A stretch of DNA of 5,880 nucleotides from CAZSMC01 sp964607755 (GTDB lineage Bacteria; Zhuqueibacterota; Zhuqueibacteria; Residuimicrobiales; Krinioviventaceae), in NCBI GenBank assembly GCA_964607755.1, contig CAZSMC010000138.1:1-5880 (forward strand), given 5' to 3'. Positions 1 to 4,505 of the stretch are shown here, in pieces (within the stretch, counting starts at the first letter, position 1; each line of letters opens with the position of its first letter). The notes under the pieces were generated by a model that made no database searches, had not been told where the DNA came from, and saw only the letters and a list, made by a program, of their open reading frames with translations. The position numbers were made by a program, and so were the translations under genes.

Positions 1-1
1 T

Positions 2-31
2 CGGGGCCTGCCCCGTTAAATTCTTTTTTTT
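2..31 (+). terminator. Possible plus-strand terminator-like hairpin
   Basis: The sequence shows a CGGGG-CCTG-CCCCG hairpin (2-15) followed, after seven bases, by a run of eight T (about 24-31). It could terminate a gene left of the window on the plus strand. The stem is only 5 bp and the T-run is displaced, so it could equally be a fragment of another palindromic repeat. Positions 32-119 hold nothing I recognise. Confidence 0.3.
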
Positions 32-119
32 ATTTAATCGGGGTGCGTTTTTGTTAGATGCTTCAGTAATGACAACGCCGTCCTTTGCCGCCTCACAACT
101 AACCACTCACCAGTAACCA

Positions 120-145
120 AACAGTCCGCCGACTGGCGTGATCAT
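120..145 (+). repeat. 26-bp box, copy 1 (left end of duplicated unit A)
   Basis: GC-rich box ending in GGCGTGATCAT, with a small CGCC-GACT-GGCG dyad inside. It lies 39 bp beyond the stop codon of the first membrane-protein gene. It is the most divergent of four same-orientation copies in the first 1.8 kb. The dyad stem is conserved in all four while its loop varies. Confidence 0.7.
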
Positions 146-184
146 CGATCATCGTCCCAAAGTCGTTCCAGCATTCTTCCAGGA

Positions 185-610
185 TTACAAAATCCCAGCG
201 TTTTTAAGCAGTTGCCGCAGTTCAGGCACTTTTTCTGAATATTCTCTTAACACATCAAGTATTTTATTTTCTTGTTTTTTCAGTTCTTCCGTTTCCCTGG
301 TCACAGGGGCTAACGTAGTACGGCGATCCCACAGTACAAATCCCAATAGAAAACCCATGAAGCTAATCAAAATCCCAAATCCCCAGTATAAAAAAGTTTG
401 TAGATTATCAAATCTCTTATCGATATTAATAAACTGTAATTGATTTTGCTTTTGATTTTCATCCAATTTTACCTCTAATTGACCTACTTTTACCTGCAGG
501 TCTGTCAAAACCTTACGATCATCTGATGTAAATTTATCAGTCTGGGTTTGTCCAAAAGCCGATAATGTCAAACAAAAACAAAAAATTATAAAACCACTAA
601 AATATTTCAT
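185..610 (-). CDS. Exported coiled-coil protein with one transmembrane segment, copy A
   Basis: The protein has 141 residues and I do not recognise a named gene. In order it has a signal peptide (residues 1-20, hydrophobic core FIIFCFCLTL, likely cleavage after SAFG), a charged region predicted as coiled coil (about 34-70), a transmembrane helix (about 73-94), the motif WDRRTTLAPV (94-103) and a charged helical tail to 141. Arg-Arg directly after the helix suggests a periplasmic N-terminus and a cytoplasmic tail. Small proteins with this layout and a WDRR-type motif occur in many environmental bacteria, from memory and without known function. I chose ATG at 610 because AGAGAGG sits five bases before it and the signal peptide then starts at once. 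The in-frame ATG at 631 has no good ribosome site and would add seven charged residues. A near-copy lies upstream at 1088-1534. It could be a sensor, scaffold or envelope-stress protein, but nothing here decides that. Confidence 0.8.
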   Translation of the reverse strand: MKYFSGFIIFCFCLTLSAFGQTQTDKFTSDDRKVLTDLQVKVGQLEVKLDENQKQNQLQFINIDKRFDNLQTFLYWGFGILISFMGFLLGFVLWDRRTTLAPVTRETEELKKQENKILDVLREYSEKVPELRQLLKNAGIL

Positions 611-666
611 TCTAACCTCTCTATTAATCATTCAACCAATTACCACATTCTCCAATTTTTCCTACC

Positions 667-711
667 AATCCCGCCCCTCTTCGCTATCGGGATTTTGCGG
701 AGTTTATCCCG
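667..711 (-). promoter_or_regulatory. Leader of copy A with mutually exclusive dyads
   Basis: Read on the minus strand, the leader holds CGGGAT (711-706), AATCCCG (694-688) and CGGGATT (673-667). The middle segment can pair with either neighbour, an arrangement seen in attenuators. No poly-U tract follows and the distance to the start codon is about 57 bases, so regulation is only a suggestion. I could not pick out a convincing promoter. Confidence 0.25.
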
Positions 712-750
712 CTTCTATCGGCGCTCAACCTTCCACTTTTTTATTCATCC

Positions 751-960
751 GTTTTCTGCCCTCTGCCCTCTGCCCTCTGTCCTCTGACTTCTGACATCTG
801 ACCTCTGACTTCTAATCTTCCAATCTTCCCTTATCTTTCATCTCAGTCCCTTCATCCTTAAGTCTCTTCGTCTTTCTGTCTAAAAATCACCTTGTCCTCC
901 CTCTAACTTCTGTCCTCTGTCCTCTGACTTCTGACATCTGATTTCTGCCTTCCGTCCTCT
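751..960. repeat. CT-rich simple-repeat tract in the 477-bp gap between the two copies
   Basis: The gap from 611 to 1087 has no gene. After the leader of copy A it is nearly all short CT-rich words: repeated CTGCCCT (about 757-775), then CCTCTGACTTCTGACATCTG and variants. A perfect 28-bp direct repeat occurs at 774-801 and 914-941. Between these, 815-905 is also pyrimidine-rich on the plus strand. A shorter version (1676-1722) sits at the matching place beyond copy B. Confidence 0.8.
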
Positions 961-972
961 CTTAATTCGTCA

Positions 973-998
973 ACCTGCCCGCCTACCGGCGTGATCAT
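973..998 (+). repeat. 26-bp box, copy 2 (right end of unit A)
   Basis: This copy reads ACCTGCCCGCCTACCGGCG followed by TGATCAT and has a CGCC-TACC-GGCG dyad. It matches copy 4 at 1736 apart from one base. A short stretch of AATCGTAAA-like words (1000-1022) separates it from copy 3. Confidence 0.8.
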
Positions 999-1022
999 AA
1001 TTCGTAAATCGGAAATCGTAAA

Positions 1023-1048
1023 ACCTGTCCGCCCACTGGCGTGATCAT
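1023..1048 (+). repeat. 26-bp box, copy 3 (left end of unit B)
   Basis: Same box with dyad CGCC-CACT-GGCG. It lies 39 bp beyond the stop codon of the second membrane-protein gene, exactly as copy 1 does for the first gene. Confidence 0.8.
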
Positions 1049-1087
1049 CGATCATCGTCCCAAAGTCGTTCCAGCATTCTTCCAGGA

Positions 1088-1534
1088 TTACAAAATCCCA
1101 GCGTTTTTAAGCAGTTGCCGCAGTTCAGGCACTTTTTCTGAATATTCTCTTAACACATCAAGTATTTTATTTTCTTGTTTTTTCAGTTCTTCCGTTTCCC
1201 TGGTCACAGGGGCTAACGTAGTACGGCGATCCCACAGTACAAATCCCAATAGAAAACCCATGAAGCTAATCAAAATCCCAAATCCCCAGTATAAAAAAGT
1301 TTGTAGATTATCTAAGCTTTTATCCACATTATTAAATTGCTTTTGTACGTGATCAAACTGTAACTTGGTCTGTTGTTGATACTCATCCAATTTTACATCT
1401 AATTGAGCGACTTTAACCTGTAGATCTGTCAAAACCTTACGATCATCTGATGTAAATTTATCAGTCTGTGTCTGTCCAAAAGCCGAAAATGTCAAACAAA
1501 AACAAAGAATTACAAGTACACTAAAATGTTTCAT
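1088..1534 (-). CDS. Exported coiled-coil protein with one transmembrane segment, copy B
   Basis: The protein has 148 residues and is a paralogue of the product of 185-610 with the same plan: signal peptide (1-20, ending SAFG), coiled coil (about 34-77), transmembrane helix (about 80-101), WDRRTTLAPV (101-110) and a charged tail. From the start of the membrane segment onward the two proteins are identical. The coiled coil differs at many positions and carries seven extra residues, apparently a repeated heptad (DHVQKQF next to NNVDKSL, against a single INIDKRF in copy A). The start at 1534 has the same AGAGAGG site at five bases as copy A. An in-frame ATG at 1579 would add 15 residues. That extension is open only because a TGA found at the matching place before copy A reads CAA here, so I think it is not used. 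No function is known to me. Differing coiled coils with a shared anchor suggest different partners for the exported part. Confidence 0.8.
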   Translation of the reverse strand: MKHFSVLVILCFCLTFSAFGQTQTDKFTSDDRKVLTDLQVKVAQLDVKLDEYQQQTKLQFDHVQKQFNNVDKSLDNLQTFLYWGFGILISFMGFLLGFVLWDRRTTLAPVTRETEELKKQENKILDVLREYSEKVPELRQLLKNAGIL

Positions 1535-1590
1535 TCTAACCTCTCTATTAACCATTTGACCAATTACCACATTCTCCAATTTTTCCTACC

Positions 1591-1635
1591 AATCCCGCCC
1601 CTCTTCGCTATCAGGATTTTGCGGAGTTTATCCCG
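1591..1635 (-). promoter_or_regulatory. Leader of copy B with the same alternative dyads
   Basis: Counterpart of 667-711. The middle segment reads AATCCTG instead of AATCCCG, so pairing with CGGGATT survives as RNA through one G-U pair. The function is unproven. Confidence 0.2.
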
Positions 1636-1675
1636 CTTCTATCGGCGCTCAACCTTCCACTTTTTTATTCATCTG

Positions 1676-1722
1676 TTTTCTGCCCTCTGTCCTCTGACAT
1701 TTGATTTCTGCCTTCCATCCTC
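1676..1722. repeat. CT-rich simple-repeat tract, short version
   Basis: Short CT-rich words (CTGCCCTCTGTCCTCTGACA and variants) lie beyond copy B, equivalent to 751-960 but about 140 bp shorter. It occupies the gap between copy B and the HEPN gene. Confidence 0.7.
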
Positions 1723-1735
1723 TCTTAATTCGTCA

Positions 1736-1761
1736 ACCTGTCCGCCTACCGGCGTGATCAT
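1736..1761 (+). repeat. 26-bp box, copy 4 (right end of unit B)
   Basis: Nearly identical to copy 2. It is followed at about 1765-1787 by a degraded match to the sequence that follows boxes 1 and 3 (CCAGTATTCTTTCATAATT against CCAGCATTCTTCCAGGATT). This may be the edge of a lost third unit. Confidence 0.8.
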
Positions 1762-1817
1762 CGATCCAGTATTCTTTCATAATTCCAGTCTCCCCTTGTC
1801 TTTTCCCTTGAGATTCT

Positions 1818-2279
1818 TCATCCTTTCAAACTTTCTCCTTCAGTTTCATCTTTATCTTCAGCTCTTTCACTGTCCTCATCTAATGCTTGCTTAACCTGTT
1901 CGTAAATATTTTTGGCAAACTGAAAATATTTATTTGTGTCTTCAATGGTCGGTTTCCCGTCTGGCAAAAGACCCAAATCGCCAGGATATCGAGCACTTAT
2001 ATATAGCCTGTCCAGTGTTTTGAAGATTTCAATATCTATAGTAAGATGGATTTTACTTTTTATGATGTTGAGAAGTTTTTGTAGATTATGTATTTTTTCT
2101 AATTCAAGTTCATTTTCTTCAATAATTGCCTTCAAACATTTTTCAATACTCTGCTGCGCGTGAAAAGCAGCAAGATGGGTCAAATGTTCTTCGTTAATGA
2201 TTTGTTCAATTAAACTTAAATCATCATTAGCTAATTTCAGCCATTCTTTCGTAATCTCTTTCATATAATATTTTCCCAT
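1818..2279 (-). CDS. HEPN domain protein, partner of the MNT nucleotidyltransferase
   Basis: The protein has 153 residues and belongs to the HEPN family (PF05168-like), an all-helical fold found as the partner of minimal nucleotidyltransferases. Visible hallmarks are AAFHAQQSIEKCLKA (37-51), the helix IHNLQKLL (63-70) and LDRLYISARYPGD (89-101). In characterised HEPN/MNT modules the HEPN protein is an RNase toxin that its partner silences by AMP transfer. This copy lacks a clear R-X4-6-H RNase motif after Arg97, as is common in the RYP-type branch, so toxicity is uncertain. Its start overlaps the end of the MNT gene by 53 bp, implying translational coupling. ATG at 2264 (MKEITKEW) is an alternative start that fits the family's usual beginning and has GGGA upstream. 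Residues 134-150 form an unusual acidic tail encoded by CT-rich simple sequence, beyond the normal domain end near residue 130. Confidence 0.85.
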   Translation of the reverse strand: MGKYYMKEITKEWLKLANDDLSLIEQIINEEHLTHLAAFHAQQSIEKCLKAIIEENELELEKIHNLQKLLNIIKSKIHLTIDIEIFKTLDRLYISARYPGDLGLLPDGKPTIEDTNKYFQFAKNIYEQVKQALDEDSERAEDKDETEGESLKG

Positions 2280-2595
2280 TTTTCAAAACTTCTCTGGAAA
2301 ACATACTATCCAATTCAAGAAAGCGCTTAAACATTGGTATTGTATGCACAATTAAGTCTATTGGTATATTTTGTCTAATCTCATCAAGTGTATTTGCCAC
2401 TTTTAAATAATAATGCATACTTTCATTAAAATTCTTAGGCATAACATTATCATTCGTAACTACTAACAAATCGACATCACTATTTTTATTAGCATCTCCA
2501 TGGGCATAGGAACCAAAAAGGATTACTTTATACGGTTTTAATGGTTTTAATTTTTCAACGATTTTAGAAATTTTGTCCTGTTTTATTTTTTTCAT
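2227..2595 (-). CDS. Minimal nucleotidyltransferase (MNT), MntA-like
   Basis: The protein has 122 residues and is a Pol-beta-type minimal nucleotidyltransferase (NTP_transf_2). The signature GSYAHGDANKNSDVDLLVV (28-46) gives the G-S loop and the metal-binding Asp40 and Asp42. Asp80 in PIDLIV is the likely third carboxylate, so the active site looks complete. In HEPN/MNT modules this protein is the antitoxin and transfers AMP to its HEPN partner. Alternatively it modifies an unknown substrate. It is the first gene of a two-gene operon with the overlapping HEPN gene downstream. ATG at 2595 is preceded by an A-rich stretch without a clear Shine-Dalgarno site. The gene is strongly AT-rich, like the gap upstream of it. 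Confidence 0.88.
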   Translation of the reverse strand: MKKIKQDKISKIVEKLKPLKPYKVILFGSYAHGDANKNSDVDLLVVTNDNVMPKNFNESMHYYLKVANTLDEIRQNIPIDLIVHTIPMFKRFLELDSMFSREVLKNGKILYERDYERMAEIS

Positions 2596-2990
2596 TTTAT
2601 TACTTTTTTGTTTTCGTTTACTAAATTTGTTGAAACTATTTATATTTTCAGTGTTATAAAATTTCAGTCATAAAGGTATAACCGTGGAAAGAACCAGGGA
2701 GATCCTTTCCCCTGAGTCTCTAATGGACGTGAATTAAATAACTATCCCATTTCATATTCTTAACTCATATAAAATCAAAATCGCTTATTCGGCCAAATGG
2801 TTAATTTATATAATTCACAGTCCTAAATTAATTCAAAATGATGTTATGCGGATTTTTGATACTCCGCTGTTTTCAGATCGTTTCGTATCCCGACTTTACA
2901 TACTATGCATATTTTTAGTTTTATGGTTTTCAAAATTTTTTTTACAAGGACTTTCATCGACATTATGTAAAACCTCAGTCATGGGTAGAA
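2596..2990. other. Gene-free AT-rich stretch upstream of the MNT gene
   Basis: No convincing gene is seen on either strand in about 395 bp. A GC-richer patch at about 2683-2732, containing GGGAGATCCTTTCCC, stands out from its surroundings and may be a remnant of something larger. The MNT promoter should lie in the last 100 bp before 2596, but I could not assign -35 and -10 boxes. A plus-strand frame at 2846-3043 runs into the palindromic repeat and looks spurious. Confidence 0.5.
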
Positions 2991-3142
2991 AAACCGCTGA
3001 AGCGGTTCATCTCTATATATTGATCTACCTTACACCACAATAAATTGTGGTGTTTGTTCAACAATGTATTTTGAATAAACACCATGATTCATCATGGTGT
3101 AGCTGAACATAAAAAGCAATTTATAAACTGCTTCAGCAGTTT
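2991..3142. mobile_element. Inverted pair of two-hairpin REP-like units
   Basis: Two copies of a roughly 70-base unit face each other about position 3066. Each unit has an outer palindrome (AACCGCTGAAGCGGTT at 2992-3007; AACTGCTTCAGCAGTT at 3126-3141), a linker of 24-25 bases, and an inner palindrome (22 bp at 3032-3053 and 3079-3100, of type ACACCA...TGGTGT). Inner arms end in TTGTTCA and TGAATAA. Substitutions in one stem half are matched in the other (CCGC/GCGG against CTGC/GCAG), so the hairpins are kept. This layout resembles REP/BIME sequences moved by RAYT (IS200/IS605-like TnpA) transposases. No transposase gene is in the window. Confidence 0.75.
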
Positions 3143-3172
3143 CAAATTCCACCAGTAAGTGAGATTTTACGA

Positions 3173-3376
3173 TTATTGATCACATTTTCCTGGACGACTG
3201 ATGAATTCCTGCACCTGTTGCACGAATAAATCGATATCCTCGAAGCTATAGCCGACCAGTCCTTGCACCGCTTTATAGTCATCTTTGTAAGCTTCGAACG
3301 ATTGATGTTCGACAAAAGATTGCGCGGTAGCGGCGGCTGTTTTTATCTGTTGGAGCATTTGGCTGATTTCTTTCAT
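3173..3376 (-). CDS. Small helical hypothetical protein
   Basis: The 67-residue ORF matches nothing I recognise. It is glutamine-rich and mostly helical in appearance (MLQQIKTAAATAQSF, then FEDIDLFVQQVQEFI at about 45-59), with no signal peptide or membrane segment. The composition looks like real protein rather than repeat read-through. An in-frame TAA just upstream fixes ATG at 3376 as the first start. No clear Shine-Dalgarno site precedes it. It starts about 40 bp from a 10-bp tandem repeat and ends 30 bp from the inverted REP-like pair. It may be an orphan small gene, a surviving piece of a larger one, or a chance ORF. Confidence 0.45.
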   Translation of the reverse strand: MKEISQMLQQIKTAAATAQSFVEHQSFEAYKDDYKAVQGLVGYSFEDIDLFVQQVQEFISRPGKCDQ

Positions 3377-3416
3377 GGCTTTTTAGCAGCTAACAAGTGC
3401 GAACAAGAATTTAGCA

Positions 3417-3466
3417 ACGAACAAGTACGAACAAGTACGAACAAAAACGAATAAGAACGAATAAAA
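3417..3466 (+). repeat. Tandem 10-bp repeat, five units
   Basis: Five consecutive decamers: ACGAACAAGT twice, then ACGAACAAAA, ACGAATAAGA and ACGAATAAAA. Degenerate units continue leftward to about 3391. The 10-bp period is close to one helical turn. The gap it belongs to (3377-3642) holds no gene. The rest, 3467-3642, shows no feature I can name apart from a few TTCGTGT-like words near 3610-3632. Confidence 0.8.
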
Positions 3467-3642
3467 AATATTCTATTAGTATTGCCTGCCCGTTAGAATA
3501 ACTGTTGGTCTCATGGGTTGTACGGAAAAGATAATATGGTTTATCTAATAGTCGTTCTTTATTTTAAATTTTATCTGACTCATCGTACACAATGTTCCTT
3601 TGTCCTTCCGTGTATTTCGTGTTCTCCATTTCGCATCACTTA

Positions 3643-3834
3643 TCAACAAACGCGCGAGTGATGCAAAGCATCACCGAATGAATCCTGCCGTATCTCAAGG
3701 TCTTTAGGCGTCCCCAGCCTGGAGGCTGGGGACGAGATGAAAATCTTTCTAATTTTTTTATCAATGTTTGGATATTTTTTAGCAGTCCTTTTAAATGACC
3801 TTACAAAAGTTTTACTCCAGATAAGCCGGGTCAT
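3643..3834 (-). pseudogene. RelE/ParE-superfamily toxin, truncated by a palindromic element
   Basis: Residues 1-30 (MTRLIWSKTFVRSFKR, AKKYPNIDKKI and so on) match the start of RelE/YafQ-type mRNA-interferase or ParE toxins, which normally have about 85-95 residues. The frame then enters the REP-like element at 3658-3734, and the remaining 33 residues (SSPASRLGTPKDL onward, ending in SRVC) are simply translated repeat. The core strands and catalytic C-terminus are missing, and I find no remainder in 3467-3642 on this strand. Its ATG overlaps the antitoxin stop (ATGA at 3831-3834), the standard antitoxin-first operon layout. The product should be inactive as a toxin. A residual role in binding the antitoxin is possible but unproven. 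Confidence 0.75.
3658..3734 (+). mobile_element. REP-like two-hairpin element inside the toxin gene
   Basis: A small hairpin, GTGATGC-AAA-GCATCAC (3658-3674), then 34 bases, then a strong hairpin of 12-bp arms, CGTCCCCAGCCT-GG-AGGCTGGGGACG (3709-3734). It is followed by AGATGAAAATC. The tail resembles that of the element at 4317-4365 read on the other strand (ACGAGGTGAAGATC), so the two seem to be members of one family. The toxin frame breaks where this tail begins (about 3743-3746). Confidence 0.7.
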
Positions 3835-4052
3835 TCCGAGAGCTCCTTCATAATATCATCAACCGTGCCTTCTTTTATTTCTCCCCTTGCAAATTCTTCT
3901 CTGGCCCTTTTAATATTCTCTGCAAGTACATCTCTTGAGCGCTCTATCATCCTGCGCCGAATAATATTTATGAGGTCTTCTTGTTGATATACTGGTAAAC
4001 TCTCTACAATTTCTATCGCCTCCTGAAATGATACACTGGATTGTCTATTCAT
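3831..4052 (-). CDS. Antitoxin of the RelE/ParE-type pair
   Basis: The protein has 73 residues and is a small charged helical protein: SFQEAIEIVESLPVYQQEDL (8-27), then IIRRRMIERSR and a tail ending EGTVDDIMKELSE. Proteins of this pattern regularly precede RelE/YafQ-like toxins in environmental bacteria and act as the antitoxin, probably binding the toxin through the C-terminal helix and the operon DNA through the N-terminal part. ATG at 4052 is chosen because GGGAG (4062-4066) lies nine bases upstream. A TTG at 4082 would add ten residues translated from that ribosome site. The gene looks intact although its toxin partner is truncated. Autoregulation would be expected from the family, and dyads at 4125-4193 lie in the upstream region. 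Confidence 0.8.
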   Translation of the reverse strand: MNRQSSVSFQEAIEIVESLPVYQQEDLINIIRRRMIERSRDVLAENIKRAREEFARGEIKEGTVDDIMKELSE

Positions 4053-4124
4053 TGTACAACACTCCCTTTTTATTATTTTCAAAAACTTGTTCCTTGCAGC
4101 TTACTTCACAAAGCTTCTTCATCT

Positions 4125-4193
4125 TGTACCAGGCCTCTGGCTTGGTACACAAAAAACAATGTATACCCCAGCGCGACAAGTTGCAAACAACTT
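4125..4193. repeat. Two hairpins upstream of the antitoxin gene
   Basis: TGTACCAGGCC-TCT-GGCTTGGTACA (4125-4149, 11-bp arms with one G-T pair) and AAGTTG-CAAA-CAACTT (4178-4193) are separated by 28 bases. This is the same two-hairpin layout as the other palindromic elements here, so I read it as REP-like. It could instead be an operator. A weak minus-strand promoter candidate (TTGCAA at 4186-4181, TATACA at 4165-4160, spacing only 15) falls between the hairpins. Confidence 0.5.
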
Positions 4194-4316
4194 AACCGCA
4201 AACTCAAAGAAGAATAAAAAATATGATACGAAATAAATAGTGGATAATACAATTTAAATTAATAGAAATTAATTTTTTTTCTTGTGAACTTTGGGCATTC
4301 TTTGAGATCTTCACCT

Positions 4317-4365
4317 CGTTCCCCCAGTCCTCTGGGGGAACGCCCACCAGGACGCTCCTGCGTCC
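4317..4365 (-). mobile_element. REP-like two-hairpin element
   Basis: On the minus strand: GGACGC-AGGA-GCGTCC (4365-4350), a seven-base linker, then CGTTCCCCCAG-AGGA-CTGGGGGAACG (4342-4317), followed by AGGTGAAGATC. Its large hairpin and tail are related to the element at 3658-3734. It lies in the 453-bp gap 4053-4505, which otherwise holds only the hairpins at 4125-4193. Very similar palindromes are widespread in intergenic DNA of cyanobacteria and other environmental bacteria, from memory. Confidence 0.7.
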
Positions 4366-4505
4366 CAGCTTGTCACGATATTTAAAAACTATAATAAAAC
4401 TATTCTGCCAGTGTTTGATTTTTATGCTCATAGGCGCTGTAATATAGCGTATCGCTGAATCCTTCTAGACGATATAATATTTGCTTAAATTTGTAGGCTT
4501 AATTT

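Larger units (their letters stand above)
120..998 (-). repeat. Tandem duplication, unit A
   Basis: This unit runs from box 1 to box 2 and holds the gene at 185-610, its leader and a CT-rich tract. It matches unit B (1023-1761) in the same orientation. Positions 132-409 are identical to 1035-1312. The coiled-coil part of the gene is diverged, and the 5' part of the gene and leader match closely with scattered substitutions. Unit A is about 140 bp longer than unit B, mostly in the CT-rich tract. Confidence 0.9.
1023..1761 (-). repeat. Tandem duplication, unit B
   Basis: This unit runs from box 3 to box 4 and holds the gene at 1088-1534, its leader and a shortened CT-rich tract. It is the direct-repeat partner of 120-998. 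The offset is 903 bp on the 3' side of the gene and 924 bp on the 5' side. The 21-bp change is an in-frame heptad in the coiled coil. Confidence 0.9.

Noticed and set aside
138..443. Plus-strand frames at 138-443 and 1041-1352 with the same predicted protein start
   Set aside because: They are antisense to the duplicated membrane-protein genes. Their similarity follows from the DNA duplication, and the translation shows serine/phenylalanine-rich shadow composition.
120..1761. Integron gene-cassette array
   Set aside because: The boxes lack the GTTRRRY core pair and attC architecture, and no integrase is visible.
1526..1894. Plus-strand 122-codon frame
   Set aside because: It runs through the leader and CT-rich repeat tract and gives a Leu/Pro/Ser/Phe-rich low-complexity product, so it is not a gene.
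2683..2732. GC-richer patch as an RNA element or intron remnant
   Set aside because: I could not fold it into or match it to any known RNA class by eye, so it is only noted within the gene-free stretch.
2846..3043. Plus-strand 65-codon frame
   Set aside because: There is no ribosome site or recognisable motif, and its end lies inside the palindromic element.
4204..4431. Minus-strand 75-codon frame
   Set aside because: Its middle (GRRSVLVGVPPEDWGNEVK) is a translation of the REP-like element, its end is AT-rich read-through, and no ribosome site precedes it.
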